64,000 nt of DNA from Sulfitobacter sp. S190. GTDB taxonomy: Bacteria > Pseudomonadota > Alphaproteobacteria > Rhodobacterales > Rhodobacteraceae. The DNA is taken from the NCBI RefSeq assembly GCF_025141935.1, contig NZ_CP081120.1, positions 620,001 to 684,000 on the forward strand, in the 5' to 3' direction. This document shows, piece after piece, positions 8,241 to 17,447 of the stretch; within the stretch, counting starts at the first letter, position 1; each line of letters starts with the position of its first letter. The position numbers and the translations under genes are program-made. The notes under the pieces were generated by a model, which searched no databases, was not told the origin of the DNA, and was given only the letters and a program-made list of their open reading frames with translations.

Positions 8241-9598
8241 TTCTTGCCCGGCGTGCCGTCGAATTTTTTCTCAAGGTCCGCCCAGCAATCGATATAGTCA
8301 TCCTGCAACGGTGCCTCCGTCGCGGCAAACCGTGTGAGATGCTGGGGAAACCGTGTCTCGAACATGAAGGACATGGTGTTTTCCAGCTTCTCCGCCTGCA
8401 GGTCCGCATTTGACGCGCCCTCGAACGCGGTCCGGTCAGGCCCGTGCGGCAGCATCATGTTGTGCAGGCTCATTCCGCCGGGGACGAACCCCTTGGGTTT
8501 CGCGTCGTAGACCCCGAATATGTTGCCCATGAGCTCCGACATGACGTTCTTGTGGTACCACGGGGGGCGGAATGTATCTTCGGCCACCATCCACCGATCG
8601 CGGAACAGCACGAAATCGATATTTGCTGTCCCCTCCACGCCGGAGGGTGCGGTCAGCACGGTGAAGATGGAGGGATCGGGATGGTCGAACAGCACCGCAC
8701 CCACGGGGCAATAGGTCCGCAGATCGTATTTGCAGGGGGCGTAGTTGCCGTGCCACGCCACAACGTCCAAAGGCGAATGACCGATGCGGGTGCTGTGGAA
8801 TTGCCCGGCCCATTTGACCGTCACTGTCGACGCCGCGTCGCGGTCTTCAAACGCCGCAACAGGGGTTTTGAAATCGCGCGGGTTCGCCATGCAGTTCGCG
8901 CCGATCGGCCCGCGGCCGGGCAGGTCAAACTTCTGGCCGTAGTTCTCACACACAAATCCGCGGCACGGACCGGAGAGCACTTCGACACGGTACACCAGAC
9001 CGCGCGGGATAATCGCGATTTCCTGAGGCTCTACATCTATGACGCCCAGTTCCGTGGCGAACCGAAGCTGCCCTTCCTGTGGTACAACCAGCAATTCGCT
9101 GTCAGCGGAGTAGAAATAGGAATCCACCATACTGTCGGTCACAAGATAGATATGGCTGGCCATACCAACCTGCGTGTTGACGTCACCCGCGGTCGTCATG
9201 GTGCGCATGCCGCTCAGCCAGGTCAGGGGCCGATCCGAATGCGGCACGGGGTCCCAACGGTACTGGCCGAGCGATACAACGTCAGGATCGACATGCGGTG
9301 CCGACTTCCAATAGGGCAGGTCGATTTTTTCGAACCGGTGAGTATGCTTGACTGAAGGCCGGATACGGTAGCACCACGTCCGTTCGTTCTGGTGGCTGGG
9401 CGCAGTAAACGCGGTGCCCGAAAGTTGTTCGCCGTAAAGACCGTAGTTCACTTTCTGGGGGCTGTTCATCCCCTGCGGCAATGCACCTGGCAAGGCTTCG
9501 GTTTCGAAATCATTGCCGAACCCCGGCATGTAGCCTTCGACGGTGCCCACCGGTGTGGGTGCCGATTGCAGCCCGCTCGGTGTGGTCTGACGGTTCAT
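8237..9598 (-). CDS. hmgA: Homogentisate 1,2-dioxygenase
   Basis: A 453-residue Fe(II) enzyme that opens the homogentisate ring to maleylacetoacetate. The start MNRQTTPSG at 9598 has AAAGGAAC upstream. Conserved segments include [19 protein letters not shown] at the N-terminus and [16 protein letters not shown]. The iron-site region follows: [16 protein letters not shown], with its His and Glu ligands, and then [13 protein letters not shown] with the third His. The length matches the family. It is the first gene of the minus-strand operon and is divergent from the MarR-type regulator; the 73-base gap between them contains candidate operator repeats. Confidence 0.96.
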   Translation of the reverse strand: MNRQTTPSGLQSAPTPVGTVEGYMPGFGNDFETEALPGALPQGMNSPQKVNYGLYGEQLSGTAFTAPSHQNERTWCYRIRPSVKHTHRFEKIDLPYWKSAPHVDPDVVSLGQYRWDPVPHSDRPLTWLSGMRTMTTAGDVNTQVGMASHIYLVTDSMVDSYFYSADSELLVVPQEGQLRFATELGVIDVEPQEIAIIPRGLVYRVEVLSGPCRGFVCENYGQKFDLPGRGPIGANCMANPRDFKTPVAAFEDRDAASTVTVKWAGQFHSTRIGHSPLDVVAWHGNYAPCKYDLRTYCPVGAVLFDHPDPSIFTVLTAPSGVEGTANIDFVLFRDRWMVAEDTFRPPWYHKNVMSELMGNIFGVYDAKPKGFVPGGMSLHNMMLPHGPDRTAFEGASNADLQAEKLENTMSFMFETRFPQHLTRFAATEAPLQDDYIDCWADLEKKFDGTPGKK

Positions 9599-9633
9599 GG
9601 CTGTTCCTTTGCGCGACTTCGGACAAGGGCTAA

Positions 9634-9656
9634 TAGTTGTAAATGTAACTAACAAC
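9634..9656. promoter_or_regulatory. Candidate operator between hmgA and its MarR-family regulator
   Basis: The short divergent gap holds two interleaved inverted repeats. TAGTT (9634-9638) pairs with AACTA (9647-9651), and GTTGT (9636-9640) pairs with ACAAC (9652-9656). It lies 36-58 bases before the hmgA ATG and 16-38 bases before the regulator ATG, a normal place for a MarR-family site controlling both genes. That the regulator binds here is an inference from position. Confidence 0.4.
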
Positions 9657-9671
9657 CACTATTCAGGGCAA

Positions 9672-10106
9672 ATGGATGAGGATGTTCCTTTCGATCTGGG
9701 CGCGTTTCTGCCCTACACGCTCAACCAGGCGGCGGAAGCGACGAGCCGCGGTTTTGCGGGGCTCTACAAGGCGCGGTACGGCATGCTGCGCACGGAATGG
9801 CGTGTGCTGTTCCATCTGGGGCGCTACGGTGACATGACCGCCAGCCAGATTTGCGACCGTGCCTCCCTGCATAAAACCAAGGTCAGCCGAGCGGTGCGCG
9901 CGCTTGAACTCAAACGCTTTCTTGCCCGCACCACGCAGCAGAACGACAGGCGACACGCAACCCTTGCCCTGACCCGTCTGGGTGCCCGTGTGTATGCCGA
10001 TCTGGCGGCTGCAGCGCGGGAATATGACAATGATCTCGCTGCAGAATTTACCGTTCAGGAACGTGCGGTGCTGGATATGTGCCTGCGCAAGTTGGCAAAG
10101 CTCTAG
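9672..10106 (+). CDS. MarR-family regulator, likely of the homogentisate operon
   Basis: A 144-residue winged-helix regulator. The start is taken as MDEDVPFDLGAF at 9672; an upstream in-frame extension runs through the hmgA promoter and looks non-coding. The DNA-binding segment is DMTASQICDRASLHKTKVSR (near residues 56-75), and the wing contains QQNDRRHATLALT. MarR proteins usually repress a neighbouring operon until an aromatic ligand binds, and its divergent placement from hmgA makes that operon the likely target. The ligand is probably homogentisate or an upstream phenylacetate-type compound (inferred). It converges with the next gene with only seven bases between the stops. Confidence 0.85.
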   Translation: MDEDVPFDLGAFLPYTLNQAAEATSRGFAGLYKARYGMLRTEWRVLFHLGRYGDMTASQICDRASLHKTKVSRAVRALELKRFLARTTQQNDRRHATLALTRLGARVYADLAAAAREYDNDLAAEFTVQERAVLDMCLRKLAKL

Positions 10107-10113
10107 CGCTCAA

Positions 10114-11070
10114 TCAGACACGCAGGCCGCAGGTTTCGAATGCCGCGCGCGTGGCCGCTTTTTCCGCATCGGTAAGTTGGAGCAGGGGGCTGCGCACCGG
10201 CCCGCCAACCTGACCGAGCAGCTCTTGCCAGTATTTGCCGTGTGCCTGTGGTTTGCCGCCGGGTTTCGTCGTCTTGATGGCCTCACGCACGGGATCGAGG
10301 CTGTCGCGCAGGGCGCGCGCGGCGGCAAAATCGCCGTCAAAGGCGAGCCGTGTGTATTCGTTCATCCGTTGGTCTTTCGCAGACTGAAGCTGGTAGGGGG
10401 GGGAGGAGCAGAGATACAGCTTCCAGCCCAACTCCTCGATATTGTCGAGCCAGACGTCCTCGGCAGCGGTGGAAACATGGATCTTGTCGCCCACCATATG
10501 TGTCAGTTTGACGTACATGTCGCGGGGAACGGAGTATTTGATGGCAACGATGTTCGGCAAATCCGCAATGCGGGCGCAAAGCTCGGGCGACATCAGATAG
10601 CCGCTGTCAGGATGGCTCCACATCGCGATACCGATATCCAGACGGTCGCAAAGTTCCTTGTAGTAGTTGTAGATCGTGTCGTCGCGATCGGTGATGAAGT
10701 GCAGGACAGGGGCGTGCACAACTACATAGTCCGCGCCACATGCCTGCGCATGGCGGGCCAGTTCGACGACGGTGTCGAAATTCTGATCAGAGGCTGACAT
10801 GATCGTGCCCGCGTCTGCGCCGCATTCGTCCACCGCGATTTCGAAGTTGCGTTTGCGTTCATCCAGCGACATCGAAAAGAACTCGCCCTGTTTGCCTGCG
10901 ATGAACAGACCGCTGATGCCCAGATCGTCGATCCAGTGCCGGATGTTGCTGCGCAGTCCAGCCTCGTTGAAGGAGCCGTCACTGTCGAACGGATTGAGCG
11001 CGGCGGCCCAAATGCCGCGCATGTTTGCCTGCGCATAGGCCTTTGCGTCATGCTTCGATGTGTAGTGCAT
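10114..11070 (-). CDS. DapA/NanA-family aldolase or dehydratase
   Basis: A 318-residue TIM-barrel protein of the dihydrodipicolinate synthase/N-acetylneuraminate lyase superfamily. Markers are GKQGEFFSMSLDERK near residue 60 (the GxTGE-like loop) and the Schiff-base Lys in NIVAIKYSVP near residue 180. Members cleave or form C-C bonds with pyruvate, or dehydrate sugar acids; substrates cannot be read from sequence. It is coupled to the molybdenum hydroxylase gene upstream (TGATG overlap at 11068-11072), so the two probably serve one pathway. True lysine biosynthesis is unlikely given the length, the divergent loop sequence and the neighbours. Confidence 0.8.
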   Translation of the reverse strand: MHYTSKHDAKAYAQANMRGIWAAALNPFDSDGSFNEAGLRSNIRHWIDDLGISGLFIAGKQGEFFSMSLDERKRNFEIAVDECGADAGTIMSASDQNFDTVVELARHAQACGADYVVVHAPVLHFITDRDDTIYNYYKELCDRLDIGIAMWSHPDSGYLMSPELCARIADLPNIVAIKYSVPRDMYVKLTHMVGDKIHVSTAAEDVWLDNIEELGWKLYLCSSPPYQLQSAKDQRMNEYTRLAFDGDFAAARALRDSLDPVREAIKTTKPGGKPQAHGKYWQELLGQVGGPVRSPLLQLTDAEKAATRAAFETCGLRV

Positions 11071-13154
11071 CAGTTCGATCCTTTTGTGGCGGCATTTATG
11101 GCGTGCCAGATTTTGGCAGGCGTCAGCGGCATATCAAGCTCCCTGACGCCCAAGGGGGCGAGCGCGTCGAATACCGCGTTCAGAATGGCGGGGGGCGCGC
11201 CGATGGTTCCCGCTTCTCCTACGCCCTTTGCGCCCAGCAGATTGGTCGGCGTCGGGGTCTGGGTGCTCGAGATATGCAAATCGGGCAGATCGTAAGCGCG
11301 GGGCAGCGCGTAGTCCATGAAGGAGCCGGTCAACACCTGGCCATCGGCGTCATGGTGCATCGCCTCTTGCATGGCTTCGCCCCAGCCTTGGGCAAAACCG
11401 CCCCTGATTTGTCCGATGACCTGTTCCGGTGCGATCAGGCGGCCGGCGTCGTCAACGCATGTGGCCTGTTCAATTGTCGTGGTTCCGGTTTCGGAATCAA
11501 TCGACACCATGACAAGATAGGCGCCATACCCCCAGGCCTGTCCGTCATTCTCGTATCTGACGGTTTCGCTGATCGGTCCGGTTTCGCCCGCGTCGATCCG
11601 GCGTTTCAGCGCGCGGCTTGCCGCAAGCACCGCGGACCCTCCGATCGCGGTGGAGCGGCTGGCCAATGCGCCAATGCCTTCGGGGGACGTTGCGGTGTCA
11701 CCCATCGTGACACTTATGGACGACAGCGGCTGGTCAAGCTGCGCTGATGCGATACGGCCGAACGCAATATGCCGCTGCTGGCCCTGTGCGGAACTGCCGC
11801 TCGCCACGGTCACCTTGCCATCGACGTCACGACTGACCGTTGCGCTTTCCCAGCCCGATCCCGAGGGTTCGAGGTAGAACGATATGCCGATCCCGACCAG
11901 CGCGCCCAATTCACGTCGCTGCGCTTGGTAGGTCCGCAACGCGTCATAGTCCGAGACCTTGGCAAGCTGTGTCAGCGCGGCCGCGTAGTCGCCCGAGCAG
12001 AGTATTTGCCCTGTGGCTGTCGTGAACGGCATTGCTGTTTGCGGCACCAGATTTCGTTTGCGGATCTCGATCGGGTCGATCCCGGTGACGTGCGCGGCCA
12101 GATCGACAAGGCGCTCGATGAGGGCGACCGCTTCGGGGCGGCCCGCACCGCGGTAAATGCCCGTGGGTGGCAAATTTATTGTCGCGGCAGATGTTCTGAT
12201 ATCAATCGCATCGATCCCGTAACCGCTCGGCAGTATGCGGGCCGCGTTCCAGGCGGGGATGAGCGCGCTGTTGGGGAGCCATTGCCCCAGTGGCGCATCA
12301 ATTTGTGCGGTCAAGGATGTGAACTTGCCCGCGGCATCCAACGTAAGTGTGCCGCTGCTCGTAATACCGCGACCCTGCGTGGCAGCGACGAAATCCTCTG
12401 ATCGGGTCGCCGTCCATTTGATACTTCGGCGGTGACGGAAAGCGGCCCAGACGACGGCTACTTCTTCGGGATAAACCGATGCTTTCATCCCGAACGCACC
12501 GCCCACATCCTGTGCGATGACGCGTATGCGCTCCGGATCTATTCCCAGTATTGTCGCAAAGCTGTCGCGCGCGCGGTGCGGCGTTTGCGTGCTGGTCCAG
12601 ATGGTTGCGGTGTCGGTAAGCGCATCATAGGCAACCGAGATGCTCCGGGGTTCCAGAGGAGCGGGGGCGAGCCGTGCGTGATGCACTTTGGTCGTTACGA
12701 CATGCGCAGCTGCTGCGCGGCAGTCTGCAACGTCTCCCTGGTGCCAATTGCCCGACGCGATCTCTTGCGGCTCAAGCATCATGTCTTCCGCGACAAGCGC
12801 GATACCGATGGCCTCGGCGCCGTCGATTGCTGCATTCCGGCTATCGGCGATGACCATCGCGACAGGTTGCCCAACGGCCTGTACGTGGCCCTGTGCGATG
12901 ATCGGGAATGGGGGAGTGCGTGACAGTTGCAGAACCGGATTGACCGGAAGCGTGCCCGCCAGTTCGATGTCTTCTGTGGAGTGAATGGCAAACACACCGG
13001 CACATTCCATTGCGTGGTCGGTCGTCACGGCCTCGATGCGGCCTGCGGCCTCGGTGCTTCGGGCGAAAGCCACGAACAGCGGGTCGGACAGCTCTGCGTC
13101 ATCGGCAAAGCATGCTTTGCCGCGCAGCAGTCGTGCAACTGGATCATCGTGCAT
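11070..13154 (-). CDS. Xanthine dehydrogenase/CoxL-family molybdenum hydroxylase, large subunit
   Basis: About 694 residues from an ATG at 13154; a TTG at 13169 would add five. It has the aldehyde oxidase/xanthine dehydrogenase large-subunit architecture: an N-terminal a/b hammerhead, then the molybdopterin-binding domain with VGGAFGMKASVYPEE, YRGAGRPEA and the C-terminal GAKGVGEAGTIGAPP loop carrying the catalytic Glu. These enzymes hydroxylate aldehydes, CO or N-heteroaromatics with water. The usual small [2Fe-2S] and medium FAD subunits are not next to it, so the electron path is unknown. It is translationally coupled to the DapA-family gene and divergent from the aspartate-dehydrogenase-like gene. 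Confidence 0.85.
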   Translation of the reverse strand: MHDDPVARLLRGKACFADDAELSDPLFVAFARSTEAAGRIEAVTTDHAMECAGVFAIHSTEDIELAGTLPVNPVLQLSRTPPFPIIAQGHVQAVGQPVAMVIADSRNAAIDGAEAIGIALVAEDMMLEPQEIASGNWHQGDVADCRAAAAHVVTTKVHHARLAPAPLEPRSISVAYDALTDTATIWTSTQTPHRARDSFATILGIDPERIRVIAQDVGGAFGMKASVYPEEVAVVWAAFRHRRSIKWTATRSEDFVAATQGRGITSSGTLTLDAAGKFTSLTAQIDAPLGQWLPNSALIPAWNAARILPSGYGIDAIDIRTSAATINLPPTGIYRGAGRPEAVALIERLVDLAAHVTGIDPIEIRKRNLVPQTAMPFTTATGQILCSGDYAAALTQLAKVSDYDALRTYQAQRRELGALVGIGISFYLEPSGSGWESATVSRDVDGKVTVASGSSAQGQQRHIAFGRIASAQLDQPLSSISVTMGDTATSPEGIGALASRSTAIGGSAVLAASRALKRRIDAGETGPISETVRYENDGQAWGYGAYLVMVSIDSETGTTTIEQATCVDDAGRLIAPEQVIGQIRGGFAQGWGEAMQEAMHHDADGQVLTGSFMDYALPRAYDLPDLHISSTQTPTPTNLLGAKGVGEAGTIGAPPAILNAVFDALAPLGVRELDMPLTPAKIWHAINAATKGSN

Positions 13155-13198
13155 CGGGGTAGCGTCCAAAGGTGGTGCAACACTGGAATTACGCCGAT

Positions 13199-13211
13199 GT
13201 TTGTTACAAAC
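13199..13211. promoter_or_regulatory. Palindrome in the divergent promoter of the second catabolic cluster
   Basis: GTTTGT (13199-13204) and ACAAAC (13206-13211) form a perfect inverted repeat around one base. It sits in an AT-rich stretch between the divergent molybdenum hydroxylase and aspartate-dehydrogenase-like genes, 45 and 57 bases from their starts. It could be an operator for both. The regulator is unknown; the LysR protein encoded nearby is one candidate. Confidence 0.35.
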
Positions 13212-13267
13212 TACAAATATAATTCAGTGATCTGGATATCGGTTTTCGCAATAGCAGGAGAGAGTTC

Positions 13268-14062
13268 ATGCCAAAGCTGGGCATTCTGGGCCACGGGTCA
13301 ATGGCGGACTACGTCGTACGCGCACTTGACCGTAGCGATTGGCAAGTCAGCCATTGCATCGCGCGCGTCGGTCGAGAGGAGGCTGCACGCAAATGCATGC
13401 CCCGCGAAATTTGTGTGGCCAGTGACGTTCGTGATTGGAGCAGCATGCCCGATCTGGTCATCGATTGCGCCGGACATGCGGGGCTGGTTGCGCATGCGCC
13501 GGATGTCTTGCGCAATGGCACCCCGGTCATCACTGCGTCGATCGGGGCGCTGGCGGATGACGATGTAGGTACGATGCTGGCACAGGCGGCGCGGGCGGGT
13601 GACAGCCGTCTTCATCTTGCATCCGGCGCGATCGGGGCCTTGGACGCACTTCGGGCAGCGGCGGCAGGGGGATTGGATGCTGTACGGTATATAGGGCGCA
13701 AGCCGCCCGCAGGCTGGCGTGGCACCGACGCCGAAAAAATGGCCGATCTTGATCGTTTGGAAGAGCCGATCACACATTTCGAAGGCACCGCGCGGCAAGC
13801 GGCCCTGCGTTATCCCAAGAATGCGAATGTTGCCGCTTCTGTCGCTCTGGCCGGTTTAGGATTCGACGCCACGCGCGTCAGTTTGATTGCTGATCCGGGC
13901 TTTCAGGGCAACATGCACCAGATCACAGCCGAGGGTGCTTTTGGCCATTTCGAATTCACGATTACCGGTCATAGCCTGCCGGACACCCCGCGCACCTCGG
14001 CGCTAGCGGCGATGAGCATGTTGGCGGCTGTCACGGGGTATGACACACCGGTGACGTTTTGA
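13268..14062 (+). CDS. Aspartate dehydrogenase-like NAD(P)-dependent oxidoreductase
   Basis: A 264-residue protein with an N-terminal Rossmann fold (KLGILGHGSMADYV, residues 3-16) and the aspartate dehydrogenase signature segments ASGAIGALDALRAA and YPKNANVAASVALAGLGFD. Known AspDH (NadX) interconverts L-aspartate and oxaloacetate or iminoaspartate and can feed NAD synthesis. Here the company of 3-hydroxyanthranilate dioxygenase and a molybdenum hydroxylase suggests it may deaminate or reduce an amino or imino acid from aromatic breakdown; that is inference. Its stop overlaps the ATG of the LysR gene (TGATG). A purine-rich GGAGAGAG lies just before the start. Confidence 0.82.
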   Translation: MPKLGILGHGSMADYVVRALDRSDWQVSHCIARVGREEAARKCMPREICVASDVRDWSSMPDLVIDCAGHAGLVAHAPDVLRNGTPVITASIGALADDDVGTMLAQAARAGDSRLHLASGAIGALDALRAAAAGGLDAVRYIGRKPPAGWRGTDAEKMADLDRLEEPITHFEGTARQAALRYPKNANVAASVALAGLGFDATRVSLIADPGFQGNMHQITAEGAFGHFEFTITGHSLPDTPRTSALAAMSMLAAVTGYDTPVTF

Positions 14063-15003
14063 TGCAAAACCATTCACGTATCGTCGAACGGGTTCTGACG
14101 CGCCTGAAGTTCAAACAATTGCGATTGTTGATCGCGGTGGCCCGGCATCGCAGCATCCTGCACGCCGCGCGTGAACTGAACGTGTCGCAACCGGCGGCAA
14201 CCAAGATGATCAAGGATCTGGAACTCGATTTCGAGGTCCGGCTGTTCGAGCGGACCAACCGCGGCGTTGTGCCGACCATTTACGGCGAGACACTGATTCG
14301 ACACGGGAAACTCATTTTCGCACAGGTCAACAACGCGGCACAGGAACTTGATGACCTGACCGAAGGCACATCGGGCCGGATCGTGGTTGGCACCCTGCTT
14401 GCCGCGTCGTCGAAACTGTTGCCGATGGCAATAGAAAGGACGGTGCGTGACAGGCCGCAGGTCGTGATCAAAGTGGTGGAGGGCACCAACGAGGTGCTGA
14501 TGCCCGCGTTGCGGGTTGGCGAACTGGACATGGTTGTCGGGCGTTTGCCGGTGCATCGGCACCGCGAAGAGATCGAGCACGAAAGGCTTATCGATGATGA
14601 CGTCGCGTTGATGGCCCGCGCGGGTCATCCGCTGACCGGGAAGCCCACGCCGACGATGTCGGACTTGCTGGCCTATGGGTGGATACTGCCCCCAATCGAG
14701 ACGACGTTGCGGCGGCAGATTGACCAGTTGTTCAGCAGGCAGGGTGGCGCCAGCCCGCGGTCATCGGTCGAATCCGCATCCTATCTGACCAACCGCGAAC
14801 TGCTGAAAAACACGGATCTGCTGGCGGTCATGCCACGGCAGGTTGCGCATTCCAGCATGAACCGGGGCGCGTTGGCCGAAATCAACTGGACCTCGACCAT
14901 CTGGCAAGGGGCCGTCGGTGTATCCTACGCGCGAGGCACCACACTGTCGCCCGCAGCGCAGGACTTTCTCGATGCGCTCAGGGCAGTTGCGCCTGACGTC
15001 TAG
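14062..15003 (+). CDS. LysR-family transcriptional regulator (GbpR-like)
   Basis: A 313-residue regulator with an N-terminal helix-turn-helix (LLIAVARHRSILHAARELN, then VSQPAATKMIKDLE, residues about 23-57) and a C-terminal periplasmic-binding-like effector domain (about 95-300). The segment RIVVGTLLAASSKLLP matches the galactose-binding-protein-regulator subgroup. It overlaps the aspartate-dehydrogenase-like gene by one base and converges on the dioxygenase gene with overlapping stops. It probably controls this catabolic cluster or the TRAP transporter; its effector is unknown. The ATG at 14062 is preferred to an in-frame TTG one codon earlier. Confidence 0.88.
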   Translation: MQNHSRIVERVLTRLKFKQLRLLIAVARHRSILHAARELNVSQPAATKMIKDLELDFEVRLFERTNRGVVPTIYGETLIRHGKLIFAQVNNAAQELDDLTEGTSGRIVVGTLLAASSKLLPMAIERTVRDRPQVVIKVVEGTNEVLMPALRVGELDMVVGRLPVHRHREEIEHERLIDDDVALMARAGHPLTGKPTPTMSDLLAYGWILPPIETTLRRQIDQLFSRQGGASPRSSVESASYLTNRELLKNTDLLAVMPRQVAHSSMNRGALAEINWTSTIWQGAVGVSYARGTTLSPAAQDFLDALRAVAPDV

Positions 15004-15542
15004 AGCGTGACCCACCCTTCGGGCGGCTCCTTGCCGGGATGCAGGGTTGCGCAGTTCGGGCAGGTGCGCTGCTCGTCCGAGGCATAGAATGCCTGATACA
15101 CCGGCAGCAGGTCTTTCACGATGCTTTCCATCTGCAGCTCTGCACGGTGCACCAGCGCCTGGCATTCAAAGCAGTACCATTCCACCGCATCGAGTTCACC
15201 CGGTTGGCGCTTTGGCTCCACCACCAATCCGACCGATCCTTCCTGTGGCCGCTGGGGCGAATGCCTGACGTGAGGCGGCAGCAGAAAAATCTCTCCTTCG
15301 CGGATCGGCACATCATAAAATTCCTCGCCATCGTAGATCTTGAGCACCATGTCGCCTTCGAGCTGGTAGAAGAACTCCTCGACGGGGTCGTCATGGTAGT
15401 CGGTCCGCTTGTTCGGCCCGCCCACCACGGTAACCATCAGGTCGGCGTCCTCCCAGATCTGCTGGTTGCCCACAGGTGGCTTGAGCAGATGGCGGTGTTC
15501 CTCGATCCATCCTTTGAAGTCGAATGCCTTGAGCTTGCCCAT
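15000..15542 (-). CDS. nbaC: 3-Hydroxyanthranilate 3,4-dioxygenase
   Basis: A 180-residue cupin enzyme that opens 3-hydroxyanthranilate to 2-amino-3-carboxymuconate semialdehyde. Iron ligands are visible in YHDDPVEEFFYQLEGD (His and Glu) and VRHSPQRP (His). The C-terminus carries the second, rubredoxin-like metal site of the bacterial type, with CFEC and CPNC pairs. The start MGKLKAFDFKGW at 15542 matches the family; the longer frame upstream looks non-coding. This is the only clearly identifiable ring-cleavage enzyme of the second cluster, so the pathway probably passes through an amino-hydroxybenzoate, as in tryptophan/kynurenine or 2-nitrobenzoate breakdown. None of the other enzymes of those routes are in view. 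Confidence 0.92.
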   Translation of the reverse strand: MGKLKAFDFKGWIEEHRHLLKPPVGNQQIWEDADLMVTVVGGPNKRTDYHDDPVEEFFYQLEGDMVLKIYDGEEFYDVPIREGEIFLLPPHVRHSPQRPQEGSVGLVVEPKRQPGELDAVEWYCFECQALVHRAELQMESIVKDLLPVYQAFYASDEQRTCPNCATLHPGKEPPEGWVTL

Positions 15543-16848
<1,306 letters not shown>

Positions 16849-16904
16849 ACGCATCGAGGGCAGGGCGGCAGCGCCCTGCCAACCGGTCAGCTTAAGGGTC
16901 ATTC

Positions 16905-17447
16905 ATGCTTGCTCGTCTGTCGCGCCGCTGGGCTCGGGTTGAAATATTCTGTGCCGCCGGTTTCGCAGTGGCCATCACCCTGCTGATTCTGCTCAATGTT
17001 GTGACGCGGGCCTTCAACGCATCCATCTACTGGGTCGACGAAGCGGCCATTTACGCAATGGTCTGGATGGCCTTTCTGGCAGCCTCTGCCGCCGTACACG
17101 AGCGCAGTTCCGTCTCGGTAACGCTGATCCGTGACATGTTGGGGCCCACGGCGCATCGATGGCTGGGCACGTTGATTGACCTCACGGTCGTCGTTTTCGC
17201 CTTTGCGCTTTTGTATTTCCTTTGGCGATGGCTGGCGCCGCTGGAACTGTTACGCGCGGGTTTCGATCTGGAGACGTTTCAGAGCCAGACCTTCAATTTC
17301 ATCTATGCCGAACCCACAACGACCCTTGGTGTGCGCAAGATATGGATCTGGCTGATCATGCCGATCTTTGCTTTCGGTGTGACACTGCATGCCGTGGCAA
17401 ACCTTTTTTCGCCGCAGTCGAGCGATTGGGAGGACACACGCCCGTGA
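16905..17447 (+). CDS. dctQ: TRAP transporter small permease (DctQ family)
   Basis: A 180-residue membrane protein with four predicted spans (about residues 15-37, 48-65, 82-105 and 140-160), typical of DctQ. It pairs with the large permease to move the ligand delivered by the binding protein across the inner membrane. It starts 56 bases after dctP, and its stop overlaps the GTG start of dctM (GTGA at 17444-17447). Low sequence conservation is normal for this subunit; placement makes the call secure. Confidence 0.9.
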   Translation: MLARLSRRWARVEIFCAAGFAVAITLLILLNVVTRAFNASIYWVDEAAIYAMVWMAFLAASAAVHERSSVSVTLIRDMLGPTAHRWLGTLIDLTVVVFAFALLYFLWRWLAPLELLRAGFDLETFQSQTFNFIYAEPTTTLGVRKIWIWLIMPIFAFGVTLHAVANLFSPQSSDWEDTRP

